From the NCBI GenBank assembly GCA_004557035.1, contig SFFB01000013.1, positions 1-43,212 of the forward strand: a DNA stretch of 43,212 nucleotides, given 5' to 3'. The translations under genes and the position numbers were made by a program. This document shows, piece after piece, positions 1-8,468 of the stretch. Under the pieces are notes generated by a model. It searched no databases. It saw only the letters and a list, made by a program, of their open reading frames with translations, and was not told the DNA's origin. Origin of the DNA: Bacteroidales bacterium (GTDB lineage Bacteria > Bacteroidota > Bacteroidia > Bacteroidales > Bacteroidaceae). Each line of letters opens with the position of its first letter. Position 1 is the first letter of the stretch.

Positions 1-158
1 GCGTGCAAGAGGGAGTCATAGCGCAACGTGCCGAAACGGAGCGTCTCTCTTTGTGTTTCAGACGCGGAGATGGCCACGGGCTGCACGTCTTGGGCACGAA
101 GCGGCGCAACCACCAGGGCAAGCAGCAGGCAGAGCGAAGATAAAAAGGTTGTTTTCAT
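1..158 (-). CDS. Secreted protein, OmpH/Skp-like, 5' part only
   Basis: The gene starts with ATG at 158 and runs off the left edge, leaving 52 codons. The N-terminus has Lys at position 2, a hydrophobic stretch (LSSLCLLLALVVAP) and a probable signal peptidase I site after LRA, so the mature protein begins near QDVQP. The mature part contains FGTLRYDSLLHA. This resembles the FGYLSYDxLLxxMP opening of OmpH/Skp-family periplasmic chaperones in Bacteroidales, which hold unfolded outer-membrane proteins; that match is from memory and covers only a short segment. Export is well supported, the family moderately so. It could instead be another small secreted protein. A -7 box lies about 60 bases upstream. 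Confidence 0.6.
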   Translation of the reverse strand, partial: MKTTFLSSLCLLLALVVAPLRAQDVQPVAISASETQRETLRFGTLRYDSLLH

Positions 159-220
159 ATTTCAAACAGATGTCGGTTGGTGGGCGTCGGTGTCAATTGG
201 CACCTTGACCCTTTCGTCGG

Positions 221-228
221 CAAAATTA
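221..228 (-). promoter_or_regulatory. Bacteroidota-type -7 box for the partial secreted protein
   Basis: The minus strand reads TAATTTTG here, matching the Bacteroidota -7 consensus TAnnTTTG. It sits 63 bases upstream of the ATG at 158. I see no clear TTTG element 19-21 bases further upstream, so the call rests on the -7 box and its position. The 159-306 interval holds no gene. Confidence 0.45.
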
Positions 229-306
229 CGCAAAATTCGGCGTATGGAGACAGTGTGCAGACAAATTGCGGCCTTTTGCCTCCTTTCTCTCTCCGAGTCT
301 GAAGGC

Positions 307-1602
307 TCATACCATCTCGTAGAAACGGGTGAAGGCTTTGATGCAATAGAGATGGTCGTCGACGCTACCTGTCTCGCAGGCACTGTGCATAGCCCAAATG
401 GGATTGCCCATATCCACGCCGGCAAGGGGAAGCGAGCTGCTCAGCGTGTTGCCCAAGGTGGAGCCTCCGGCCACCTCGCTGTGGTTGACGAACTTCTGGC
501 AGGGCACGCCGGCGTCGCGGCAAATGCCGGCAAAGACGGCGGCCGAGTAGGCGTCGCTTAAGTATTTTTGCTGGGCATTGTATTTGATGACCGGTCCGCC
601 ACCCATCACGGGATGGTTGGTAGGGTCGTATTTTTCGTTGTAATTGGGATGCCAGGCGTGGGCATTGTCGGCGCTGACCATGAAAGAGCGCTCGACGGCG
701 CGGAAATAGTCGTCTTTAGTGCCGCCCTGTGCAGACACGATGCGCTCCACCAGACTGGCAAAGAACGGGCTGCCGGCACCTTGTTTCGTTCCGTTGCCCA
801 CCTCTTCGTTGTCGAAGATGGCAAGGATTTTGGTCTTGGTCGTGTCGGTGGTGGATGAGGCCAAGAGGGCTTCAAGTCCGGCGTGAACCATGCTCAGGTC
901 GTCAAGCCGTCCCGACGACACAAACTCGCCCGAGAGGCCCCAGCGGTAGGCCGGACTGACAACGTAGAGCGAGAGGTCGAAGTCTATGATGTCGGCAGCC
1001 GGCACGCCGAGTTCTTCGGCCAGGAGGTTGAGCAGCGTCTCTCCGGGGTTCTGGCCTTCGGGCGCAATGCCGATGATGGGGAGCATGTCTTTTTGTTTGG
1101 AAAGTTTCACGCCTTCGTTCACCTGGCGGTTAAAGTGGATGGCCAGGTTGGGTATCTGCAACAGAGGTCGGCCGATGTGCAGCAGGCGGCTGACGGGATG
1201 GAGCGGATTGTCGCCACGGACGATGACGCGGCCGGCAAGGCTCAGTGGGCGGTCCATCCACGTGCTCAAGATGGCGCCGCCGTAGGCTTCGGTGTTGAGC
1301 TTGACGACGCGACCGTCGCCGGTCATTTCAGCGTTGGGCTTGATGCGGAAGGTGGGCGAGTCGCAGTGTGCGGCGATGATGTGTGCCCCGGTGTCGGCGA
1401 GGGGCTGCGTGCCGAGTTCGAAGGCAAAGACGGCCGAGTCGTTCTTAGTCACATAAAAACGGTCGCCCGGCTTGAGGGCGGTCATGGCGTCGGCCGCATT
1501 GATTTTTTTGTAGCCCGCTGCGTCGAGTCGGCGACTGATGGTGTCGACGGCCAGGAAGTTGACGGGCGAGGCGTTGAGAAAGTCGATAAGTCTGGTAATC
1601 AT
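307..1602 (-). CDS. M18 family aminopeptidase (DNPEP/ApeB-like)
   Basis: This is a cytoplasmic dizinc aminopeptidase of family M18, which removes N-terminal residues, usually acidic ones, from peptides. The open frame extends upstream to 1740, but I place the start at the ATG at 1602 (MITRLIDFLNAS), giving 431 aa, the usual M18 length. The 46 extra residues are proline-rich and unlike the family, and a promoter box lies inside them. Visible motifs in order are AHCDSPTF (metal-binding His and Asp), FDNEEVGNGTKQGAGS (catalytic Glu region), SADNAHAWHPN and the C-terminal HSEVAGGSTLGN. No signal peptide is present. It is transcribed alone, downstream of the terminator that closes the Srf-type operon. 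The exact substrate is not readable from sequence. Confidence 0.93.
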   Translation of the reverse strand: MITRLIDFLNASPVNFLAVDTISRRLDAAGYKKINAADAMTALKPGDRFYVTKNDSAVFAFELGTQPLADTGAHIIAAHCDSPTFRIKPNAEMTGDGRVVKLNTEAYGGAILSTWMDRPLSLAGRVIVRGDNPLHPVSRLLHIGRPLLQIPNLAIHFNRQVNEGVKLSKQKDMLPIIGIAPEGQNPGETLLNLLAEELGVPAADIIDFDLSLYVVSPAYRWGLSGEFVSSGRLDDLSMVHAGLEALLASSTTDTTKTKILAIFDNEEVGNGTKQGAGSPFFASLVERIVSAQGGTKDDYFRAVERSFMVSADNAHAWHPNYNEKYDPTNHPVMGGGPVIKYNAQQKYLSDAYSAAVFAGICRDAGVPCQKFVNHSEVAGGSTLGNTLSSSLPLAGVDMGNPIWAMHSACETGSVDDHLYCIKAFTRFYEMV

Positions 1603-1652
1603 GCTGTAGGGCGTATAGGTTTTGTTGTCGTAAGAAAGGGTTTCAGTGAGGG

Positions 1653-1660
1653 CAAATATA
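1653..1660 (-). promoter_or_regulatory. -7 box of the M18 aminopeptidase promoter
   Basis: The minus strand reads TATATTTG, a perfect TAnnTTTG. It implies transcription starting near 1646, about 44 bases before the ATG at 1602. That argues against any start codon upstream of 1650. The -33 region is T-rich without an exact TTTG. Confidence 0.55.
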
Positions 1661-1944
1661 GCAAAAAGCCGCCATAAAAAGGGTAACGGATCGTGGTAAG
1701 TGGGAAAGGCCGCCGGAGGGGCTTGTGGCGGTGCGTTCAAAAGACGTAGTTGAGCGTGACGGCGGTGAAAGTTTTATTAAGCCTTTTTCAGCACTTCATA
1801 CAAACGGGATTTTTTGAGGCTGAAAGGCCGTAGAAGTCATCGAAGATACTGAAAGTCAACACTATATACTGAAAATAAGTCTCTGAAAGCCTCAAAAACG
1901 ACCGAAAAACAGGGACAAATTCCACTTTTGAGCCACCAAATCGC

Positions 1945-2069
1945 TCGCAGAATAAGGGGAGTTTTTCCTGCCATAAGGACTGTTTTTTCTCGCATAAGCC
2001 CCGTAACGCCATGAAAATGAAAAAGAGAGGCCAAAAACCTCTCTTTTCTTATTTCCTACCTCAAAGATA
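1945..2069. repeat. Dispersed GTAACGC-hairpin repeat, copy 1
   Basis: This stretch shares its order of blocks with 17988-18116: AATAAGG, GTTTTTCCTG, GCCCCGTAACGCC, TGAA, a purine-rich hairpin, then TAC-TCAAAGATA. A weaker copy lies at 35700-35801, and the core GTAACGC-TTGAA also occurs near 35468. Each full copy contains a hairpin of the form AGAGGC...GCCTCT. All copies are intergenic. The rest of the gene-free stretch 1661-2113 shows nothing I can identify. Confidence 0.6.
2022..2047 (-). terminator. Rho-independent terminator closing the Srf-type operon
   Basis: AAAGAGAGG, a 7-base loop and CCTCTCTTTT form a hairpin flanked by A-rich and T-rich tracts on either side. On the minus strand the stem ends in a T-run, so it terminates transcription coming from DUF1294. 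Only the M18 gene, with its own promoter, lies downstream. It is embedded in repeat copy 1. Confidence 0.75.
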
Positions 2070-2113
2070 ACCTTCGGGCAGGATGTGGCAAAAGACAAAA
2101 CGGAGACGGCGGA

Positions 2114-2383
2114 CTATATGCCGACGTAAGACAACACAAACCAGGCGCCGACCCATTGGGCCACAAACGAAACGGGAACCAGAATAAGGAAAAGCGGCTT
2201 GCGCACTTTGTGCCAAAAGAGCAGCATACCCAGCAACGCGCCGCAGGCACCGCCAATGGCGGCCAAGACGATGAGCAAGGCCTCGGGGATGCGCGACGTG
2301 CCGCGCGTGGCTTTCAGTTTGTCTACGCCGTAAAACACAAAGGCGAGAATGCTCAAGAAAAATAAGAGACTTATGGTTAGCAT
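2114..2383 (-). CDS. DUF1294 small membrane protein
   Basis: This is an 89-aa hydrophobic protein. The pattern YGVDKLKATRGTSRIPE, then GGACGALLGMLLFWHK and RKPLF, is the DUF1294 signature (established family, no known function). There are probably three membrane segments with the conserved basic patch on the cytoplasmic side. It begins 24 bases after the stop of the preceding gene and ends just before the terminator at 2022-2047, so it is probably the last gene of the long minus-strand transcript. DUF1294 genes occur in many unrelated contexts, so co-transcription here need not mean shared function. Confidence 0.85.
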   Translation of the reverse strand: MLTISLLFFLSILAFVFYGVDKLKATRGTSRIPEALLIVLAAIGGACGALLGMLLFWHKVRKPLFLILVPVSFVAQWVGAWFVLSYVGI

Positions 2384-2407
2384 AACGTGTGAAGTTTACC
2401 GGTGAAT

Positions 2408-3724
2408 TTAGTTCAAAGCATGGGAGGCCGCTTTCATTAAAACCCAATAGCCGGCCAAAGTGAGCAGGCCGCAGAGCACCCAGGCCAACACCGTCAGCCA
2501 CGGGAAACCGCCTCGCTCCACCGTCTCTACGACCACGAGATAGCGGCGCTCGTCGTCGTCGAGCACGAGGTCGACGGGGCGGAAGTGGCGTGAGGCCTGC
2601 GTCAAAGTGAGTCGGGCCGCCGGAGAGGTGATTCGGGAGGCCTCAACGGTGAACTGACCCTGCCCGTCGGTGAGGGATTCGATGGTGACGCCACCCACAG
2701 CCAACTTGACCGAAGCGCCGACCAACGGCGTGGTTTCGTCGCCTTCGACGATGGTAAAGGTGAGCACCTCGAGAGGCACCTCAAAGTCAAAGACTTCGGG
2801 ACCATTCACCACATATTGCTCGGTGTGTTGGGGATGAAGCGTATCGGAGAGGCTGAACGGCGTGCCGGGAGAAAGTGACGGCAATTCGGCCCGTCCGGCA
2901 GCGTCGGTGACGAGCGTGGCCGGTGCGGCATCAGGACAGAAACAGGTGAGGCTGTAGCCCACACAGGGCTTGCCGTCGGGATGGTGCACGAAGACACTGC
3001 AACGAACCGTCGTCGGGGGCTCGGGAACGGGATCAGAAACGGGAGGTTCGGGGGCAGGAGGTGCCACTGGCGGCAGGCAGACTTCGTAGTGCGTGCGACC
3101 GGGCTCGAAGTTGATATCATAGTCCACTCCGTCTACGGCAAGCGCCAGTCCGCGCTGACCCTTGAAGGGCGAGAAGTGGTAGGTGCCGTCGGGCTCGGCC
3201 GTGATTGACTTGAGGCCAGTGTGGGTTTTCAATCCAAAGACGACTCCCGATGCCGGGACACCTGAGCGCATAAAAGCCACGGTGATGACGGGCGTCGAGG
3301 TAACTTTGCCGCGCAAGGGTCCACCGGGCATACGCTCCACGGGGCCATAGCCCCAAGCGGCCAAGCAAACCTCCACGCCCTGGGCCGTGGAGCGACAGAA
3401 GACGCAGTCTTCGGTGGGTGTAGAAAGGGCTGCGCGCACAATGCCGGCGGCATTTTGCTGACTCGACAACAGGCTGAGCAATTGCTGCTCGGCACCGGCC
3501 AAGACGTTGTCGGCAGCTTGGCGGATGTCGGCCGGCGCATAGGCCAAAGTCATCCAATCGTCGCCGGGTGCCTGCCAGGTTAGCTCAGAAGGCCCCACGT
3601 GGCGACGGGCAAAGCAAAGACCGCTACCGCCGAGGCGACTCTCAAAGAGATTGTAAAGCCCGTCGTAGGGCACACCGTCGACCAACTGGCGGACATCGTT
3701 TTTATTGACTTTCTTGAGTATCAT
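2408..3724 (-). CDS. C-terminally anchored protein with Ig/transthyretin-like domains
   Basis: This 438-aa protein is not one I recognise as a whole. Residues 1-190 form a globular domain with no signal peptide. About 130-205 and two further stretches (about 240-320 and 325-400) look like beta-sandwich domains of the CarboxypepD_reg/transthyretin type, with the recurring pattern LVTDAAGRAELPSLSPG and SLTDGQGQFTVEA. A proline-rich linker (PPVAPPAPEPP) lies near 215-238. One hydrophobic segment sits at the very C-terminus (about 410-432), so it may be tail-anchored with its folded domains in the cytoplasm, which is unusual for such domains. It is the eighth gene of the Srf-type operon, 53 bases after the previous stop. 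Most likely a structural or adaptor subunit (inference). Confidence 0.75.
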   Translation of the reverse strand: MILKKVNKNDVRQLVDGVPYDGLYNLFESRLGGSGLCFARRHVGPSELTWQAPGDDWMTLAYAPADIRQAADNVLAGAEQQLLSLLSSQQNAAGIVRAALSTPTEDCVFCRSTAQGVEVCLAAWGYGPVERMPGGPLRGKVTSTPVITVAFMRSGVPASGVVFGLKTHTGLKSITAEPDGTYHFSPFKGQRGLALAVDGVDYDINFEPGRTHYEVCLPPVAPPAPEPPVSDPVPEPPTTVRCSVFVHHPDGKPCVGYSLTCFCPDAAPATLVTDAAGRAELPSLSPGTPFSLSDTLHPQHTEQYVVNGPEVFDFEVPLEVLTFTIVEGDETTPLVGASVKLAVGGVTIESLTDGQGQFTVEASRITSPAARLTLTQASRHFRPVDLVLDDDERRYLVVVETVERGGFPWLTVLAWVLCGLLTLAGYWVLMKAASHALN

Positions 3725-3777
3725 AGGATGTAGGGAAAGAATGCGTTACTTAACAAACCAAACAAAAGGCCGGGCCG

Positions 3778-4599
3778 TCAATAGCGGGCATAATACGACC
3801 CGAGTCTCGAGGCGAGCGTACCGCCAATCTCTGACGAGAAACGGTGGAACACATCGGCCAGACGCGGGCGCTGATTGACGCGGGCCTCTGCGGTGGTGTA
3901 GTGGTCGAAATGGCGGACTATCTGGTTGTAGAGTGCCTGATGGTGTTGCCGCTCGGCCTCAGAGAGCCGCTCGGCCGTGGCAGCCAAGCCGGTGCGCAAG
4001 GTGGTGATGTTGGAGAGATGCCGGCGGTAGACGGCGTTTTGACGATAGCCGTCGGCCTCAGCGAGCACACGACTGCGGTGTGGCCCGAAAGCCTTCCACG
4101 AACTGCCGTTGAAAGCCGGCGAAAGTTGATGGGACGAGGCCACAAAGCGACTGACCTTGACATAAACGCCATAGATTTGCCGCAACTCTTGAAGACGAGC
4201 GTCGTCTGGCAGACGGCGCCAAAGGGTATCGACGCCGGCCATGCCGTCTTTGACCACGGCCGACCGACAGTCTGACCGATGAAACTCTTGGAGCAACAAC
4301 CGGTGAAGGGCATCTGTGGCGGCATTGTTGGACTGGGCCGTGAGATAGTCGGCCTCTGAAGGGGAGATGTGTCCGGCGCCTTTCATCTGGCCTATGTCGC
4401 TCTGCTGCTCGGCATAGAGCTTTTGCGACCACGTCTCGGCCCCAGCCCAAGCGGCGTGGATGGACTTGGAGGTTTCGGCCAAAATGGTTTTCTGCGGATT
4501 GACCGGCGGCGGGGGCATAGTGCCACCGCTGAGCCACATGGCGCCAAGCACGAGCGCTAATACGCCAACGGCCAACAAGACGAGACGGAGTATTTTCAT
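3778..4599 (-). CDS. N-terminally anchored protein of unknown function
   Basis: The start at 4599 (MKILRLVLLAVGVLALVLG) gives 273 aa. A start at 4620 is possible but would put seven extra residues before the Lys-hydrophobic pattern. Residues 4-24 form a membrane segment or uncleaved signal, followed by a short proline run (MPPPPV). The remainder is rich in Ala, Gln, His and Arg and looks mainly helical. N-terminal basic charge predicts the body in the periplasm. I recognise no family. It is co-directional with and 79 bases downstream of the single-TM coiled protein, so it likely belongs to the same membrane assembly. Confidence 0.7.
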   Translation of the reverse strand: MKILRLVLLAVGVLALVLGAMWLSGGTMPPPPVNPQKTILAETSKSIHAAWAGAETWSQKLYAEQQSDIGQMKGAGHISPSEADYLTAQSNNAATDALHRLLLQEFHRSDCRSAVVKDGMAGVDTLWRRLPDDARLQELRQIYGVYVKVSRFVASSHQLSPAFNGSSWKAFGPHRSRVLAEADGYRQNAVYRRHLSNITTLRTGLAATAERLSEAERQHHQALYNQIVRHFDHYTTAEARVNQRPRLADVFHRFSSEIGGTLASRLGSYYARY

Positions 4600-4678
4600 A
4601 GGAAACAATATAAACTGCAAACAGAGGGAAGGGGAAGGAGAAAGTTGGGAAAATCAAGAGACTTTTTTGACTCTTATC

Positions 4679-6373
4679 TTAATGCGCACCAGCCCCATTG
4701 TGATTGTCGCGACTTCGCTGTGGCAACAAACCGTCAAAGGAGCTTGCCTGCTTGGCCTTTTTCAAAAAATCTTTTGGCTTTTTGCCATTGACTCTTACAA
4801 ACTCGTTGAGAATGGTCTTTTGTGAGTCGCTAAGATGACAGTCTTTGTCTTGCAAGATTTTGTTTAGGTTCTCAACTTGGCCTTGCTTGAGCGCCTGCCA
4901 AGCAATGAGGAGTTCATTATACTGGGCCGAAAGTCGGTCGGCTTCTTTGTGTGCCAGGTCGAATTCGGAGGCGGGTTCTGTTTGAAGCCACTCATACACT
5001 TCAGACAACAAACTGTCGACAGGCTCATTGATTTTTCCCAAACGGTATTGATAATCTTGATACTGCTGCTCAATGTCCCTCAAGTCGGAGTTGGCCGCAG
5101 ACCGGTCTTCGGAGACTTGCTCCTGTTGGGGAGCTGAAGACGGAGCGGCAGAACGTCCCCAAATGAAATAGCCAATGGCCAAGCCCAAGAGCAGGCCCAC
5201 AGCGAGTCCGACGCCGGCAAACAGCGGGAGGGTCAACGAGCGACGACGCGACGCGCCACTCGAAGAGGTGGAGGGGCCATAACCCCCGACCGACTTCTTG
5301 GGCTGAATGGTGGGGCGAAGCGTGACACGAAGGAGGCGACTGCCGTCGGGCAACTGCGTGGCGGTGTGGCTTGTCACCTTACAGCTATGGTCTGACGGCG
5401 CTATGCTCCATTTCAATTCGGTGTCGGCTCCCTCAAGCTGCATCTCGCCACGCTCGGGGATGGCATAAGACCGGCCGTTTTGCGAACGCAGTACAAGGCG
5501 TGAGGGCGAAACGGCTTCGCCACTTTCAAGCACGGCCTCTATGCGCAAACGGATGGTCTTGAGGCGCGGACTAAGCCGGCAAACGATGCGCTCTTCGGCT
5601 TCGTCGACCGTCACTCCGGGCTCGGCACCCTGAAGGGCCTTGGCGATTTGTATGGTCTGCGCCGTGTTTTCTTCATAGCTTCGAGTGGCGGGCACGGTGA
5701 TGGTGAAGGAGGACTTCACGGCCGGATTGATTTCGCCCACGCGCTGGTTGCCCAAAAAGATGTCGTAGATCTTGGGCCGGGGCGTCACCACGTTGAGACG
5801 CGGGGCCACAGAGGCATGGCTGGAGGCAAAAACCACTTCGCCATAGGCCTGAAACTCACGATAGGCCGGGTCGGCAAAGATGGCGCGGGTGGTGGCTTCG
5901 TCGGCAGTGACGACGGCAAAGCCCGTGCCGGCCGTGAGTCGATGGGGCCGGTGGGCGGGTTCGAGGCTATGACGTGAAAGAATGGCTCTGAACTCATCGG
6001 CCTGCTCGTCGCGGTCGAGGAACTGGGCTCCGGCAATGCCAATGGAAAGGTAGTGGGCCACATAATAGCGATAGGCCTCGGTCAAAACGTCGTAGGGACT
6101 CACGCCACCGGCGAGCTTCATGCCTCGTGGCACTCCCAAGGCCATTTTGAAACTGCCGGTACGGGCTGCACCTATGCTGGAGACACCATTGCGCACCACG
6201 GTATAGAGCGTCTGGGTCTCGGTGGTGTGGAGCACATAGAACTCCGGACACGACTCAAATCCCGGATAAAAACTATCGGCGAGAGCCAAAGGTGTGCCGA
6301 TGACAAGAATGGGAGCAAAGCCGGAGTCGCTATGCTTGTTGCCGTAGATATAGAGCGAAAGTGAAGAGGGCAT
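4679..6373 (-). CDS. Single-TM protein: N-terminal domain, beta region, coiled tail
   Basis: This 564-aa protein has three parts. Residues 1-190 are a soluble alpha/beta domain beginning LSLYIYGNKHSDSGF with a later YYVAHYLSIGIAG segment. About 195-355 is beta-rich. After a Ser/Gly linker and an RRR patch comes one membrane helix (about 382-404), then 150 charged, coiled-coil-prone residues (DLRDIEQQYQDYQYRLGK). The Arg cluster before the helix predicts the large N-terminal part in the cytoplasm and the coiled tail in the periplasm. I do not recognise the family with confidence; the N-terminal domain may be a GTPase-partner domain, since the gene directly follows a P-loop GTPase-like gene, but that is inference. 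The upstream gap of 267 bases is the largest in the operon and is filled by repeats. Confidence 0.75.
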   Translation of the reverse strand: MPSSLSLYIYGNKHSDSGFAPILVIGTPLALADSFYPGFESCPEFYVLHTTETQTLYTVVRNGVSSIGAARTGSFKMALGVPRGMKLAGGVSPYDVLTEAYRYYVAHYLSIGIAGAQFLDRDEQADEFRAILSRHSLEPAHRPHRLTAGTGFAVVTADEATTRAIFADPAYREFQAYGEVVFASSHASVAPRLNVVTPRPKIYDIFLGNQRVGEINPAVKSSFTITVPATRSYEENTAQTIQIAKALQGAEPGVTVDEAEERIVCRLSPRLKTIRLRIEAVLESGEAVSPSRLVLRSQNGRSYAIPERGEMQLEGADTELKWSIAPSDHSCKVTSHTATQLPDGSRLLRVTLRPTIQPKKSVGGYGPSTSSSGASRRRSLTLPLFAGVGLAVGLLLGLAIGYFIWGRSAAPSSAPQQEQVSEDRSAANSDLRDIEQQYQDYQYRLGKINEPVDSLLSEVYEWLQTEPASEFDLAHKEADRLSAQYNELLIAWQALKQGQVENLNKILQDKDCHLSDSQKTILNEFVRVNGKKPKDFLKKAKQASSFDGLLPQRSRDNHNGAGAH

Positions 6374-6430
6374 ATATTATAAGGTATGAAAGGTTTGTTT
6401 TTTCTAATCAGAGACTATGAGGCTAAAAGA

Positions 6431-6585
6431 GGTCGGCACACACCCAGCGGTGGATTATTGATTGAAATATGCATAATGGAACTCATTGTGCCGACCTTAC
6501 AGGCCGGAGATTAGCGGATATCCCGTAAGCCGGGCCTAACGACCAGCGCTATTATGTTACGCCTTTTCAGGGCTTACCACTCCGC
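6431..6585. repeat. REP-like palindromic repeat inside the operon
   Basis: The segment 6491-6585 (CCGACCTTACAGGCCGG, then a GCCGGGCCTAACGACC block, then a CTTTTCAGGGCTTACC block) matches the two inverted copies at 42945-43040 and 43086-43183. In addition GGTCGGCAC at 6431-6439 is an exact inverted repeat of GTGCCGACC at 6488-6496. It lies in the gap between the GTPase-like gene and the single-TM gene, so the operon mRNA would carry strong structure here. Confidence 0.7.
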
Positions 6586-6641
6586 TCTTGGCATCTTGGG
6601 CTCTTGGACTTTTTATCTTTTAATCTCTTGGACTCTTGTTT
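6586..6641. repeat. Octanucleotide tandem repeat, seven units
   Basis: Seven consecutive 8-base units on the plus strand: TCTTGGCA, TCTTGGGC, TCTTGGAC, TTTTTATC, TTTTAATC, TCTTGGAC and TCTTGTTT. On the coding strand the unit is GTCCAAGA. The array ends at the stop codon of the GTPase-like gene. A related array lies at 14397-14436. Confidence 0.75.
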
Positions 6642-8389
6642 CAATTGCCACCAATCAAGTCGCCCACTTGGCCGAAGAAGCCACGAGAGACTTTCCGCCC
6701 CTGGGTGACGCGCTGAATGACGCTGACAAGTTTGTCGGAGTCGGTGCAGTCGTAGTCGTAGACGCCACCGATGTAGAAATGTCCCAGGCTAAAGGTGTGG
6801 ACCATAGGATGTCCGTCGGTCGAGGCGTTGATGCCATATTTGCGGCATAAGTTGGTGAGTTCGCCGATGGAGGCGCCATAACACTCGCGGCAAATCTGTT
6901 CGGCCGCGGCGTCGCGTACACCTTGTACTCCAAGCATATCGGCCTTCGACATAATAAAGTGGATGGTGTCTACGCGCTTGAGCAGTTTGGCGTTTTGCGG
7001 TGCCATAATCATACTGATCATTTTGCGCAAGATGAGGTCTTGACTGGTGCTCACCATGATGGGCCTGCCGTCGGCGCCAATGAGGGGATTGCCCTGGGCG
7101 TCTTTGCGCGGCAGATTGATGATGCCGTTAGACGAGGGGTCGATGACGATGAAAAACACTTTGCGGTTGGCATTGGCCATCAGATTGGTCACGCCGATAC
7201 CCATGTCCTCAAAGTTGACCTCGCCTTCGGGGTTCTCGACGATTTTCTCGGCAAAGTCTTCACCGGCCATGTCGATGAGGTTGACCACGTGCCGCAGTTT
7301 GGCGTTGTCGGGATTGTCGACGGTGGCTTTGATGAGGGCCACAAAATTGCCGTTCGTACGATTGGGCACGAGGCCGTTGCGGCGGCTCAGCTCGAGATAG
7401 TTGATATAGTTGCCCGAACCGTATGCCACAAAGTCCATGCCGCTCCACTTTTTCGAGCCAATCAGTCCCGAGAGCACGCACGTCTTGCCCGAACTAGGTA
7501 CGCCGAAGAGGTAGATGTCGGTGGTGTCGGGCAGGCTCTGCAGGTCGGCAGACGAGGTGAGCGGCACGTAGTTGATGGTGGGTGCCTGGCGGATGAGTTG
7601 AATGACATGGGCATTGACCACGCCCGAAGCGATGAGGTCTTGTTCGGAAACGATGCCGCAATCCAGATAGCCCTTTACGTCGACCGCCTTGAACGCACTG
7701 GGGTCGCGCTGCATCAGACTGATGATTTCCTCCTTTTTTTGTGCCAAGAGATCGCGGGCTTGGTTGGCGTAGGGCGAAGAGGCGTATTGGCGCAAAAAGT
7801 CTACAAGATCTTTGGGATTGGTAGAGAAACGGGCACTCTGCCAAGCGGCATAAGCCTGCATAGCCGTCTGGGCTTCGGCAGCATGGACCGAAGCCGGAAA
7901 GCTCTGGGCATAGTCTTCGAGATAATTGTATTGGGTCTGGGCCAACTGCCACAACAATTCCTCGGCTTCTGACTGATAACCCGTACCATTCATCGCAAAG
8001 GCTTTAAGGGCCAAATAATCGTTTTTGTCGAGTTGCTCCCACTGTTGCCGGTCGCGTTCAGCCCTCATCGACTGAAGCAGGCCACTGGCTTCTTCAACGT
8101 GATTTTGAGGCGGCATAGTCTTGGCAAACCGCGCCACATAGTCGGCCAACTGCCGTTCAAGTTCGGGACTGCCGCTCTGCTGCAGCGCCACAATAGTTTG
8201 CCACTGGGCTTGTTCTTCGGCATTGGGGATGCTGGATATCAAATTCTTGATATGTTGCCGGCGCTCGGTTGTCAGTTTCAAGTCGTCGAGTTCAACGGCA
8301 CCTTCTGCCACGGCCTGAGCCACAAACTCAGGCTTGAGCGAGTTGCAACGGACTTTGAGTTGCTGTATTTGTTGGGGAGTTAATTGCAT
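6641..8389 (-). CDS. P-loop GTPase-like protein with helical N-terminal half
   Basis: This is a 582-aa soluble protein. Residues 1-270 are predicted helical, with repeat-like stretches such as LVDFLRQYASSPYANQARDL. A nucleotide-binding domain follows: Walker A GVPSSGKT at 296-303, a DMAGED motif at 373-378 resembling the G3 DxxG, and SKAD at 481-484 in place of the usual NKxD. The hydrophobic strands before each motif (DIYLFG, VVNLI, VDTIHFIM) fit a Ras-like fold. It therefore probably binds and hydrolyses GTP, although the SKAD variant makes specificity uncertain. It may relate to bacterial multi-GTPase systems described by domain analysis, which a profile search would settle. It is the fifth gene of the operon and likely partners the adjacent membrane proteins. 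Confidence 0.82.
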   Translation of the reverse strand: MQLTPQQIQQLKVRCNSLKPEFVAQAVAEGAVELDDLKLTTERRQHIKNLISSIPNAEEQAQWQTIVALQQSGSPELERQLADYVARFAKTMPPQNHVEEASGLLQSMRAERDRQQWEQLDKNDYLALKAFAMNGTGYQSEAEELLWQLAQTQYNYLEDYAQSFPASVHAAEAQTAMQAYAAWQSARFSTNPKDLVDFLRQYASSPYANQARDLLAQKKEEIISLMQRDPSAFKAVDVKGYLDCGIVSEQDLIASGVVNAHVIQLIRQAPTINYVPLTSSADLQSLPDTTDIYLFGVPSSGKTCVLSGLIGSKKWSGMDFVAYGSGNYINYLELSRRNGLVPNRTNGNFVALIKATVDNPDNAKLRHVVNLIDMAGEDFAEKIVENPEGEVNFEDMGIGVTNLMANANRKVFFIVIDPSSNGIINLPRKDAQGNPLIGADGRPIMVSTSQDLILRKMISMIMAPQNAKLLKRVDTIHFIMSKADMLGVQGVRDAAAEQICRECYGASIGELTNLCRKYGINASTDGHPMVHTFSLGHFYIGGVYDYDCTDSDKLVSVIQRVTQGRKVSRGFFGQVGDLIGGN

Positions 8390-8468
8390 TAGGTTTGGAG
8401 GTTATCGTATTTGGAGTCTTAAGTGAATAATAGTTGTTGAAGACGAGTGTGAACCGGCGGCTTTTTTC

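Noticed and set aside
1603..1740. Longer N-terminus for the M18 aminopeptidase
   Set aside because: The extension is Pro-rich, unlike the family, and contains the -7 box at 1653-1660.
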